Below, piece after piece: positions 29,015-37,067 of a DNA stretch of 54,741 nucleotides. The notes under the pieces are model-generated. The model had not been told where the DNA came from and did no database searches. It worked only from the letters and a program-made list of their open reading frames with translations. The translations under genes were made by a program, and so were the position numbers. Source of the DNA: Cohaesibacter sp. (lineage in GTDB: Bacteria; Pseudomonadota; Alphaproteobacteria; Rhizobiales; Cohaesibacteraceae); the NCBI GenBank assembly GCA_025210795.1, contig JAOAQZ010000035.1:1-54741 (forward strand), written 5' to 3'. Numbering within the stretch: position 1 is the stretch's first letter; every line of letters begins with the position of its first letter.

Positions 29015-31264
29015 TCAGGAATTTTCAAACTTGTTGCTCCGCGGGAAGCCATTTGGTGGCATACGGCCCGCTTGGGCCCTGTCGCCGACCCACTCGCGCA
29101 GATCATCCATACTACGGGTGAAGGTACGCCCAGAGCTGTCATTCCAGCTCAGGCCCTGCTCACCGCTAAAGACTTTGGCGTCAGAAATGCCGCCATCCTT
29201 ATAGCGCTGCAGCATAACACCGCGCCCGCGGCCCATTTCCGGCATGGCTTCAAGGGCAAAGACCAGCAGTTTGCGGTTCTCGCCAATCACGGCTACCTGA
29301 TCGCCGCTTGCCTCTACGCAGAGCTTGGCTTCGTTCGGTGCTGTAACATTAAGCACCTGCTTGCCCTTGCGGGTGGTAGAGATCATGCCGTCTTCTGACG
29401 TTACAAAGCCGCGGCCATCGGTTGAGGCAACCAGCAATGTGCGGCCTGGTTTATGGACGAAGACATGGGCGATATCAATGCCCGGCTCCATATCCACCAT
29501 CACGCGGATCGGCTCGCCATGGCCGCGACCACCGGGGAGCTTGTCCGCCATCAGCGTGTAGAAACGGCCCGATGTTGACATGATCAGCAATTTGTCTGTC
29601 GTCTCCGCATGGATGGCAAATTTGAGTTTGTCGCCATCCTTGAAATTGAGGCTGCCGAAATCGGCGATATGGCCGCGCATAGCGCGGATCCAGCCCTTTT
29701 CAGAGAGGACCAGCGTGACCGGCTCACGCTCGACCATGGCAAGATTGATATCCTCGATATCAATCTCGGTGTCTGCCCCTTGCGCAAAGTCGGTACGGCG
29801 GCGGCCCAGCTCGGTGTCGGGGCCAAAGCTTTTATACATTTCGCGGATCTGGCCGGAAATACGCTTCCATTGCAGCGCGGTTGAGCCCAGCATTTCAATA
29901 AGGGCATCGCGCTCTTTGGTCAGTTCCTCGTGCTCGGTCTTGATTTCCATCTCTTCGAGCTTGCGCAAAGACCGCAAACGCATATTGAGAATGGCATCGG
30001 CCTGCACTTCGGTGAGGTTAAAGACCTTCATCAGCTCTTTTTTAGGCTCATCCTCAAAGCGGATGATGCGGATCACCTCATCAAGGTTGAGATAGGCGAT
30101 CAGATAGCCGTCAAGAACTTCCAGCCGGTGCTCGATTTTGGCCAAGCGATAACGCGAGCGGCGTACCAGAACATCCCGCCGGTGATCGAGCCATTGCTTG
30201 AGCACCTCGCGCAGGCTTAAAACCTTGGGCACATTCTGCGCATTGAGCACATTCATATTGAGGGACACGCGGGTTTCGAGGTCCGTGAGCTTGAACAACG
30301 CCCCCATCAAAAGATCCGGATCCACAGAGCGGTTTTTCGGCTCCAGCACCACGCGGATATCTTCTGCAGACTCATCGCGCACATCAATCAAAAGCGGCAG
30401 CTTACGGGTCTGGATGAGATCGGCAATGCGCTCAATGAGACGGGATTTTTGCACCTGATAGGGTATCTCGGTGATCACGATGTTATAGGCACCGCGATTG
30501 AGATTTTCCTTGTGCCATTTTGCCCGAACGCGGAAACCGCCCCTGCCCGTGCGGTAAGCCTCAAGGATTTGTTCCTTGCTTTCAACCAATGTGCCACCGG
30601 TTGGGAAATCCGGCCCTGGCACCAGTTCAACAAGCTTTTCGTCCGGTGTTTCAGGATCCTTGATCAGCTGAAGCGCCGCCTCGCACAGCTCAGCCACATT
30701 ATGGGGCGGGATGGAGGTTGCCATACCCACGGCAATGCCGTTGGAGCCATTGGCCAAGAGATTGGGGAAATTGGCAGGGAGAACAATCGGTTCCTTGTCT
30801 TCCCCGTCATAAGTCTCGCGGAAATCAACAGCGTCTTCGTCAATGCCTTCCAAAAGGCGCTGGGCGACCTCTGTCATGCGCGCTTCGGTGTAACGCATGG
30901 CGGCGGCATTATCGCCATCGATATTGCCAAAGTTACCCTGCCCATCAACCAGCGGATAGCGGACAGCAAAATCCTGCGCCAGACGCACCAGGGCATCATA
31001 GACGGCCTGATCCCCATGGGGATGGAATTTACCGATCACGTCACCGACCACACGGGCGCATTTCTTGAAGCTGGCATTGGGGTCCATCTTCAGTTGCCGC
31101 ATGGCAAAGAGAATGCGCCGATGGACCGGCTTGAGGCCATCGCGAACATCAGGCAGCGCACGCTGCGTGATGGTGGACAAAGCATAGGCGAGATAGCGCT
31201 CTTCCAGCGCCGAGCGCAGATCGATGCTCTCGACCTCACCAGAATTCATTTGATCATTTCCCAT
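29015..31264 (-). CDS. parC: DNA topoisomerase IV subunit A
   Basis: Breakage-reunion subunit of topoisomerase IV, which decatenates replicated chromosomes with ParE. The 749-residue product has GYRA-type features: [17 protein letters not shown] (about residues 39-55), [17 protein letters not shown] (about residues 81-97, quinolone region) and the active-site tyrosine in [10 protein letters not shown] (Tyr125). C-terminal beta-propeller repeats follow. At the positions equal to E. coli Ser80 and Glu84 the residues are Gln86 and Asp90. Start is ATG 31264; ATG 31249 is an alternative. parE is not in the window. The next gene upstream, recO, is on the same strand. Confidence 0.95.
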   Translation of the reverse strand: MGNDQMNSGEVESIDLRSALEERYLAYALSTITQRALPDVRDGLKPVHRRILFAMRQLKMDPNASFKKCARVVGDVIGKFHPHGDQAVYDALVRLAQDFAVRYPLVDGQGNFGNIDGDNAAAMRYTEARMTEVAQRLLEGIDEDAVDFRETYDGEDKEPIVLPANFPNLLANGSNGIAVGMATSIPPHNVAELCEAALQLIKDPETPDEKLVELVPGPDFPTGGTLVESKEQILEAYRTGRGGFRVRAKWHKENLNRGAYNIVITEIPYQVQKSRLIERIADLIQTRKLPLLIDVRDESAEDIRVVLEPKNRSVDPDLLMGALFKLTDLETRVSLNMNVLNAQNVPKVLSLREVLKQWLDHRRDVLVRRSRYRLAKIEHRLEVLDGYLIAYLNLDEVIRIIRFEDEPKKELMKVFNLTEVQADAILNMRLRSLRKLEEMEIKTEHEELTKERDALIEMLGSTALQWKRISGQIREMYKSFGPDTELGRRRTDFAQGADTEIDIEDINLAMVEREPVTLVLSEKGWIRAMRGHIADFGSLNFKDGDKLKFAIHAETTDKLLIMSTSGRFYTLMADKLPGGRGHGEPIRVMVDMEPGIDIAHVFVHKPGRTLLVASTDGRGFVTSEDGMISTTRKGKQVLNVTAPNEAKLCVEASGDQVAVIGENRKLLVFALEAMPEMGRGRGVMLQRYKDGGISDAKVFSGEQGLSWNDSSGRTFTRSMDDLREWVGDRAQAGRMPPNGFPRSNKFENS

Positions 31265-31352
31265 GATGTCTGATTAGCCAATCCTCTCGATTCGCGCAAT
31301 CATTCCCACAAAATGCGGGCCCAAAAGCCGGGGAAAGCCTGCCTCTTTGTCC

Positions 31353-32096
31353 TCAATCATCATCCAGACTGAGCTCTTTTCGCACGCAGCGGATGAAGCT
31401 TGCCCGCATATCGGGCTCTGATGTTCCAGCCGGGTGATAGATATGCCGCCCCAGAAAAAAAGCTGCAAGCTCAAAGCCTTTTTCCAGCTCATCGGGGTGC
31501 AGGCGGTTGCCGCTCTGCTGGCCAAGAAGGAAATTTGGCAAGGCCAGCATCCGTTCGTGATAGGGCGCGCCTGCGTCGCGGCAGACCGCCCTGCCCGATT
31601 TTGGCGAGACATAGGTCAGGTCATCCCTTTGGCCCGTTGCCGCACATTTATCAAGCTCAAGGCCATAGCCAAGCTCGGCCAACAAAGCCAGCTCAAAGCG
31701 CACCATCAATTCAGCGGCGATATCGGCTTCCTCAAACTCATCGACGATGACGCTCAAGGCTTGATAGAGATAGGCATGGGCCTCTCGCTCTGGCAGAAGG
31801 CGCACCAGATCGGCAATGAATTGCATGCCATAGGTGCCCAGTGGCCGAGCCATCAATTTGGCTGCGCGCGAATGGAGAAGCTCCACGCTATATTGGCCCA
31901 TATGGGTCTCCATGCGGGCTTTCCATGTCAGGCGTACGCTATTGCCCGGCTGCAAGACAGGCTGCAAGCGGCGCGAGCGCCCTGCCCGCACCAAGCCAAG
32001 GTGGCGGCCATGCTCCTTTGTCATTGCTTCAAGGATTACAGCATTCTCACCATGGGCGCGGGTGCCCAGGATGATTGCATCAGACGTCCATTCCAT
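31353..32096 (-). CDS. recO: DNA repair protein RecO
   Basis: Helps load RecA on single-stranded DNA in the RecFOR pathway. The 247-residue product begins MEWTSDAIILGTRAHGENAV, an OB-fold N-terminus typical of RecO (about residues 1-80). It continues with an all-helical middle and a degenerate zinc region LDKCAATGQRDDLTYVSPKSG (single Cys, then C in AVCRD) in place of the four-cysteine cluster found in some RecO proteins. It lies 96 bases after era and 88 bases before parC. The neighbour order rnc-era-recO is the common proteobacterial arrangement. Identification rests on N-terminal pattern plus context. Confidence 0.93.
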   Translation of the reverse strand: MEWTSDAIILGTRAHGENAVILEAMTKEHGRHLGLVRAGRSRRLQPVLQPGNSVRLTWKARMETHMGQYSVELLHSRAAKLMARPLGTYGMQFIADLVRLLPEREAHAYLYQALSVIVDEFEEADIAAELMVRFELALLAELGYGLELDKCAATGQRDDLTYVSPKSGRAVCRDAGAPYHERMLALPNFLLGQQSGNRLHPDELEKGFELAAFFLGRHIYHPAGTSEPDMRASFIRCVRKELSLDDD

Positions 32097-32119
32097 CGCG
32101 CAAGCATGGCCTTATTCGC

Positions 32120-32161
32120 CCAAAAAGAAAAGGGTCTTGGCATCTCTCATCCAAAGCCCTT
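32120..32161 (-). terminator. Possible imperfect terminator between era and recO
   Basis: An 11-base arm pair with two mismatches (32130-32140 with 32151-32161) is followed on the minus strand by TTTTCTTTTT. It is 32 bases past the era stop, so it may give partial termination before recO. Confidence 0.4.
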
Positions 32162-32192
32162 CTGTTCTTGTTGACCAGACTATCTTTCTTGA

Positions 32193-33104
32193 TCAAACAG
32201 GGAAATCCAGCCCCATCTCGCGATAGCGCTCGGGATCATCCACCCAGCGCTCACGTACTTTGACAAACAGGAAGAGATGCACCTTGGCTTCGACAATCTG
32301 GGACAGCTCTTCGCGGGCTGCCATGGAAATAGCCTTGATGGATTTACCGCCCTTGCCCAGAACAATCATTTTCTGGCTATCGCGCTCGACATAGATGACC
32401 TGCTCGATCCGCACCGAACCATCGGGCTTTTGCTCCCATTTTTCGGTCTCGACTGTGGAGGCATAAGGCAGCTCTTCATGGAGGCGCAAAAAGACCTTCT
32501 CGCGGGTGATTTCCGCTGCCAACTGGCGCATGGGCAGATCCGAGATCATATCCTCTGGGTAAAGCCATGGGCCCTTTGGCATTTGCGAGGCGAAATAGGT
32601 CATGATGTCATCGGTGTGATCGCCATTAAGGGCCGAGACCATGAAGGTCTCGTCAAAGCTGGCAATCTCGTTGATCTTTTGCGTGAGCGCCAGAAGGCTG
32701 TCACGCTTAACCAGATCGATCTTGTTGATGATGAGAACCTTTGGCAGCTTGATGCCATCTGCTCGCTCCAGAATATTCTCCACCTGCTCGGTCAGGCCTT
32801 TGCGAGCATCAACCAGCACGGCAACCAGATCAGCATCCTTTGCCCCGCCCCAAGCGGTATCGACCATGGCGCGATCAAGGCGGCGTTTTGGCGGGAAGAT
32901 GCCCGGCGTGTCCACAAAGATCACCTGATCATCACCCTCAATGGCAATGCCGCGGATAAGAGAGCGCGTGGTCTGCACCTTGTGGGTGACGATGGAGACT
33001 TTGGTTCCGACGATTTTGTTGACCAGAGTGGATTTGCCAGCATTGGGCGCGCCAATCAGGGCCACAAAGCCGCATTTGGTGTTTGGTTCAGCTATATCAG
33101 TCAT
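32193..33104 (-). CDS. era: GTPase Era
   Basis: Small GTPase that binds the 3' end of 16S rRNA and promotes 30S ribosome assembly. The 303-residue product has the G1 loop GAPNAGKSTLVNKI (about residues 17-30), the G3 motif DTPGIF (about 61-66), NKIDLV as G4, and a C-terminal KH domain with VLGKGGKSIKAIS (about residues 247-259). It overlaps the rnc coding region by eight bases, so translation is coupled. The rnc-era-recO order is classic. No unusual feature beyond the tight overlap. Confidence 0.97.
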   Translation of the reverse strand: MTDIAEPNTKCGFVALIGAPNAGKSTLVNKIVGTKVSIVTHKVQTTRSLIRGIAIEGDDQVIFVDTPGIFPPKRRLDRAMVDTAWGGAKDADLVAVLVDARKGLTEQVENILERADGIKLPKVLIINKIDLVKRDSLLALTQKINEIASFDETFMVSALNGDHTDDIMTYFASQMPKGPWLYPEDMISDLPMRQLAAEITREKVFLRLHEELPYASTVETEKWEQKPDGSVRIEQVIYVERDSQKMIVLGKGGKSIKAISMAAREELSQIVEAKVHLFLFVKVRERWVDDPERYREMGLDFPV

Positions 33105-33825
33105 TTTTGTTTCTCACCGGCTCGCCCTGTTCGTTCCATATGCCTTCTCTGATCAGCATAGCACGGGCTGCATTTTGTTCTGCAATTCGTTTGGAAGGTC
33201 CTTTGCCCAGAATACTCTCAAGAGTGTCGACTTCGCATTTGAGAATGAATTCCGGCGCATGGTCCGGGCCCTTGCGCGAGACCTGATGATAGAGAGGGGG
33301 ATCGAGCTTTTTGCTCTGCACCCATTCCTGCAGGGTCGTTTTTGCATCCCGCAAAGGGCCTTTCCAGTTCAGCATGCGCTTTTTCCAATTGCTGCTGATG
33401 AAATTCTGGGCCTCTTCAAAGCCGCCATCAAGGAAGATTGCCCCGATGATGGCTTCACAGACATCGCCCAGAATTGCGTCCTTATGGCGCCCGCCTGCTT
33501 GTGCTTCACCTTCGCCAAGACGGATAAATGGCCCGATGTTGAGCTCTTGGGCAACGGCTGAGCAGGTCTCGTTCCGGACAAGACCGTTCAGACGGCGCGC
33601 AAGTTCCCCTTCATCTGCCTTGGGAAAGGCCTTAAGCAGCATATCAGCGATGGTCAGGGCCAACACGCGGTCACCCAAAAATTCATGGCGCTGATAAATC
33701 TCGATTATCTGGTGTTTTGGAGAGCTTACTGCACTGGAATGGGTCAGCGCCCGTTCCAGATGGCTGATGTCTTTAAAGACATATCCCAGCACTGTCTCCA
33801 GCTTTTTGCAGTTTTTGACTTTCAT
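33097..33825 (-). CDS. rnc: Ribonuclease III
   Basis: Double-stranded RNA endonuclease that processes rRNA precursors and some mRNAs. The 242-residue product has the catalytic signature in YQRHEFLGDRVLALTIADML (about residues 44-63), whose E and D bind magnesium, and GDVCEAIIGAIFLDGG (about residues 125-140) with the second acidic set. A C-terminal double-stranded RNA binding domain follows (about 165-235; LESILGKGPSKRIAEQNAAR). The start is ATG 33825. A terminator lies just upstream, so rnc probably starts its own transcript. It overlaps era by eight bases. Confidence 0.96.
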   Translation of the reverse strand: MKVKNCKKLETVLGYVFKDISHLERALTHSSAVSSPKHQIIEIYQRHEFLGDRVLALTIADMLLKAFPKADEGELARRLNGLVRNETCSAVAQELNIGPFIRLGEGEAQAGGRHKDAILGDVCEAIIGAIFLDGGFEEAQNFISSNWKKRMLNWKGPLRDAKTTLQEWVQSKKLDPPLYHQVSRKGPDHAPEFILKCEVDTLESILGKGPSKRIAEQNAARAMLIREGIWNEQGEPVRNKND

Positions 33826-33848
33826 AGATCCTCCCGCAAGGGGGCTTT

Positions 33849-33887
33849 AAAAAAACATGCCGCATTGCCTTTTAAAGCAATGCGGCA
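33849..33887 (-). terminator. Terminator upstream of rnc
   Basis: A perfect 11-base stem (33858-33868 with 33877-33887, 8-base loop) is followed on the minus strand by TGTTTTTTTAAAG. It lies between lepB and rnc, about 125 bases past the lepB stop. Confidence 0.88.
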
Positions 33888-33967
33888 CCTTACATAACTT
33901 TAGCGGCATGCAGGCGGGCTCTTCTATAGCAAAGAGCTACCAAAGGTCCATGCCTTTTGGGCAATTT

Positions 33968-34009
33968 AGAAAAAATCGGCCTGCTTTTGCTCAAGACAAG
34001 GCTGATTTT
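33968..34009 (-). terminator. Terminator directly after lepB
   Basis: Arms 33972-33981 and 34000-34009 (10 bases, one G-T pair, 18-base loop) with minus-strand TTTTTTCT, three bases past the lepB stop. With the next one it forms a tandem pair. Confidence 0.7.
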
Positions 34010-34012
34010 ACC

Positions 34013-34765
34013 CTAAATTCCGGTAAACCAACGGTCCCAACGCGCAGATTCTGGCCAAGTCCAAACCTGCCATGGTGATTTTTTGTCGCCAATGGAGAAG
34101 AAAATCACCTGCGCCTTACCGACCAGATTTTCAAACGGCACATATCCAACAGATGTCAGCACGCGGCTGTCGGTGGAATTGTCCCGGTTATCCCCCATCA
34201 TGAAATAGTGACCCTCGGGCACCTCATAAACAGGGGTATTGTCCAGATAGGTCGTCTCGATATCAAGCGTATCGTAGCTGACACCGCCGGGCAGAGTTTC
34301 GCGGTAGCGGGCAACGCGGCGCTTTTTGCCATTGTCCATGGTCTCGATAAAATCTTCGACCTTTTCGCGTGCCACAGCAGTGCCATTGATGTGCAGCTGC
34401 CCTTCAATCATCTGGATTTTATCACCCGGCAGGCCAATCACGCGCTTGATATAGTCGGTAGAATTATCACGCGGCAATTTAAACACCACCACATCACCGC
34501 GCTCCGGCTCATCAGCCAGAATACGGCCACTAAAGAGCGGCGGGCCAAATGGCAGGGAATAGCGGCTATAGCCGTAGGAATATTTGGAGACGAACAGATA
34601 ATCGCCAACCAGCAAGGTCGACTTCATGGACCCTGATGGAATGGAGAATGGTTGGAACAGCAGAGACCGCACGACAAGAGCCAGGACCAATGCCTGGATA
34701 ATGACCTTGATGGTTTCTCCAAGGCCACCTTCTGCCTCTTTCATGTTTTCTTCCGATACACTCAT
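34013..34765 (-). CDS. lepB: Signal peptidase I
   Basis: Cleaves signal peptides of exported proteins on the periplasmic side of the inner membrane. The 250-residue product has one N-terminal membrane segment (about residues 18-38). It then has the catalytic serine in IPSGSMKSTL (Ser46), the catalytic lysine in DYIKRVIGLPGDKIQM (Lys107) and a C-terminal FMMGDNRDNSTDSR box (about residues 195-208). It is on the same strand as acpS upstream and rnc downstream, but two terminators separate it from rnc. ATG 34765 is the start; a second ATG seven codons in is possible. Confidence 0.96.
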   Translation of the reverse strand: MSVSEENMKEAEGGLGETIKVIIQALVLALVVRSLLFQPFSIPSGSMKSTLLVGDYLFVSKYSYGYSRYSLPFGPPLFSGRILADEPERGDVVVFKLPRDNSTDYIKRVIGLPGDKIQMIEGQLHINGTAVAREKVEDFIETMDNGKKRRVARYRETLPGGVSYDTLDIETTYLDNTPVYEVPEGHYFMMGDNRDNSTDSRVLTSVGYVPFENLVGKAQVIFFSIGDKKSPWQVWTWPESARWDRWFTGI

Positions 34766-34990
34766 TCTTACATCCAGAATTTTAAAGCCAGAGCCTTATA
34801 AGGGGCCCATTGGGTATGTGAGTCGCCCATATTTCCTTGCAGGTAATAGCGGCCCTAGAAATTGCAAGCAATCTCTAATCACATTTGTCGCCAAAGTCTG
34901 GCATTCTTGTGAATGTTTCCCCTCTTTGGCGTGTATTTCTGCACTCATGCACGTTTTTTTTGGAGGCAAAGAGCCGATCACGAGATGACT

Positions 34991-35413
34991 TTAGCCCAAA
35001 TGCGCGCGGGGCCAGTCCTCTGGATAGGCAGAAATGATCACATAGGCCTGTGCCTGAGGGTGGTCATCAGTGATGGTAAGATCAATTTGGGGCACAAAGC
35101 CCTTGGGCACCATGGCCATGAGGCGCTCATGCGCCCCGCCGGTCAGTTTAAGGGTCGGGCGGCCGGAGGGCAGATTGGCGACCCCCATATCGCGCCAGAA
35201 GACACCCTGATTAAGCCCCGTTCCCAAGGCCTTTGAGCAGGCTTCCTTTGCAGCAAAGCGTTTTGCATAAGAGGCGGCGCGATTCTGGCGACGGTCGGAC
35301 TTTGCCTGTTCCAGCGGGGTGAAGATGCGTTGGACGAACCGGTCACCAAACCGTTCCAGAGAGTTCTCAATTCGGCGAATGTCAATGATATCGTTTCCGG
35401 TGCCCAGAATCAT
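34991..35413 (-). CDS. acpS: Holo-[acyl-carrier-protein] synthase
   Basis: Transfers phosphopantetheine from CoA to ACP, activating fatty acid synthesis. The 140-residue product begins [20 protein letters not shown] with the metal-binding aspartate in GNDIIDI (about residue 8). It has the AcpS signature [16 protein letters not shown] (about residues 52-67), whose glutamate also binds magnesium. It lies upstream of lepB with a 225-base gap. In many rhizobia pdxJ sits just upstream of acpS; here a DUF2062 gene is found instead. The start at 35413 has GAGAGGGACG upstream, consistent with a good ribosome site. Confidence 0.95.
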   Translation of the reverse strand: MILGTGNDIIDIRRIENSLERFGDRFVQRIFTPLEQAKSDRRQNRAASYAKRFAAKEACSKALGTGLNQGVFWRDMGVANLPSGRPTLKLTGGAHERLMAMVPKGFVPQIDLTITDDHPQAQAYVIISAYPEDWPRAHLG

Positions 35414-35537
35414 CGTCCCTCTCCTTCTCTGCGCTTTTCAGCTCCCAAGACTATCAGATCATATAGGGCGTGAAGGCATAAATATGAAGGTTGTTGCGCA
35501 TTAAGGCAGAATGATTTTGGTAAAGACCGGGCCGGAA

Positions 35538-36146
35538 TTAGCTTGCCGTTCGATCATGGTCGGCAATGGCCGCGCGCCATTTGCCCGCCTCATAGGCCTT
35601 GCGTGCAAGGACAGCCTTGCGCCGGTGCTGATAGGCCTCACAGGTTTTGCGCACCAGAAAATAGCATACAAGCGCACAGATGAGCCCCGTTGGCACGGCC
35701 CCAACACTCATGACCTTGATAATCGGCCAGACACTATCCAGTGACGAGGACATGATAGACATTCCCAAATCTTTGGGGTTGCCATGTGCTACCGGCTGAC
35801 CCAGAAACAATGCGCCGGTTTTGTAGGTCGCCCCCCAGATGAAGGGGAATGTGATGGGGTTTCCAACTGCTGTGCCCAAGGCTGCTGCCAGCAAATTGCC
35901 GCCAATAATGAAGGCAAGGATCCAGCTGATAATGAAGTGAAACCCGAGGAACGGTGTAAAGGAGGTGAAAGCACCGGCGGCCACCCCTGCGGCAATGGCA
36001 TAGGGTGAGCCTGTCAGCCGCAAGATCCGTTTGACGAAATATTTTCCCGACCGTAGCCAGCTTCGGCGCGGCCAAAGAAAGACTCTGATGCGTTCAGCTA
36101 TTCCGGGTTTATCTCTACGGCCAAAAATCACGGTCCATACTCTCAC
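35538..36146 (-). CDS. DUF2062 domain membrane protein
   Basis: A 202-residue inner-membrane protein of the DUF2062 family, with two to three hydrophobic segments. Family pattern: SPYAIAAGVAAGAFTSFTPFLGFH (first part about residues 47-66), then IIGGNLLAAALGTAVGNPIT and FPFIWGATYKTG. The N-terminus is basic (RRSWLRSGKYFVKRI), suggesting a cytoplasmic start, and the C-terminal tail is also basic (QHRRKAVLARKAYE). The function of the family is unknown. It sits between pyrE and acpS on the same strand, in the region where rhizobial genomes often carry it. Identification is by sequence pattern. Confidence 0.85.
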   Translation of the reverse strand: MRVWTVIFGRRDKPGIAERIRVFLWPRRSWLRSGKYFVKRILRLTGSPYAIAAGVAAGAFTSFTPFLGFHFIISWILAFIIGGNLLAAALGTAVGNPITFPFIWGATYKTGALFLGQPVAHGNPKDLGMSIMSSSLDSVWPIIKVMSVGAVPTGLICALVCYFLVRKTCEAYQHRRKAVLARKAYEAGKWRAAIADHDRTAS

Positions 36147-36278
36147 TTCATGTCGCTTAAAGGGCCGAAATGAATTTGTCCCAACCCTTGCTGGTATCAG
36201 CGATCTTATCTCTTGTCAGATACTAGTATGCCCCAAAATACCAAACAAATTACTGACGCAGAGACATTTTTCTATTTT

Positions 36279-36866
36279 CTATTGCAATCCGCGGCTTCCC
36301 GGTTTGATGGGGGCAATGGCCTTCATCTCTTCAGGAATAGCATCCACTTCATAGGCTGGCACTTTATATTGCGCCAGAGAGATCAGCGGCACGCCGACAT
36401 CTGCTTCCCCTGCTGAGCGGTCCACAATGCAAGCTGCTGCCACAACATTGCCGCCCAGAGCCTTGAGGCAATCAATGCATTCGCGGCTGGACAGGCCGGT
36501 TGAGACAATGTCTTCAACCATTAGAATGCGGGCGCCTTTCTCAAACTCGAAACCGCGGCGAAGAGTGAATTCGCCCCCTTCACGCTCAACGAACAGTGCA
36601 GGCACATTCATGTGGCGTGCGGTTTCATAACCGGGGATGATACCGCCAACAGCAGGCGAAATAATGACATCAATTGGTCCAATGTCAGAGGCTTTGACTT
36701 TTTCGGCCAGCGCCTTGCACAAGGTTTCAGCATGCGCTGGATATTGGAAGACTTTTGCTTTTTGCAAGAAAGTCGGGCTGCGCAGGCCGGAGGAGAGAAT
36801 AAAATGGCCATTCTCCAGCAGGGCACCACACTGGCGAAATACATCAAGGACCTGTTCGGTATTCAT
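36279..36866 (-). CDS. pyrE: Orotate phosphoribosyltransferase
   Basis: Forms orotidine monophosphate from orotate and PRPP in pyrimidine synthesis. The 195-residue product has the PRPP-binding motif [20 protein letters not shown] (about residues 110-129). This keeps the two acidic residues and the loop pattern although GLSS replaces the more common GGS form. The early residues [12 protein letters not shown] (about 22-33) match OPRTases. It is 201 bases downstream of rsh and on the same strand. No duplicate or unusual extension is seen; the length is normal for the bacterial enzyme. Confidence 0.95.
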   Translation of the reverse strand: MNTEQVLDVFRQCGALLENGHFILSSGLRSPTFLQKAKVFQYPAHAETLCKALAEKVKASDIGPIDVIISPAVGGIIPGYETARHMNVPALFVEREGGEFTLRRGFEFEKGARILMVEDIVSTGLSSRECIDCLKALGGNVVAAACIVDRSAGEADVGVPLISLAQYKVPAYEVDAIPEEMKAIAPIKPGSRGLQ

Positions 36867-37067
36867 TCTCTGTCTTCCTTCTTTTCTGGCCAGCTTCTCT
36901 TGTGGCCAAGGGCATAGTCAGGTGCAATCTGGCCAAGCATATTTACTTCAGGCAAGGTCTTTCTAGCGCCCCTTTCAGGCTGCGCCAAGCTCTCTTTTCT
37001 CCAAGGCCCATTTTCCTCGCTCCAGGGCGGATATGAGGAACAGCTTTTCAGGTCCTGCCAAGGTTAC

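Noticed and set aside
30449..31273. Plus-strand open frame antisense to parC
   Set aside because: Covers the ParC catalytic domain on the other strand; no independent support.
32277..33152. Plus-strand open frame antisense to era
   Set aside because: Era GTPase motifs on the minus strand are decisive.
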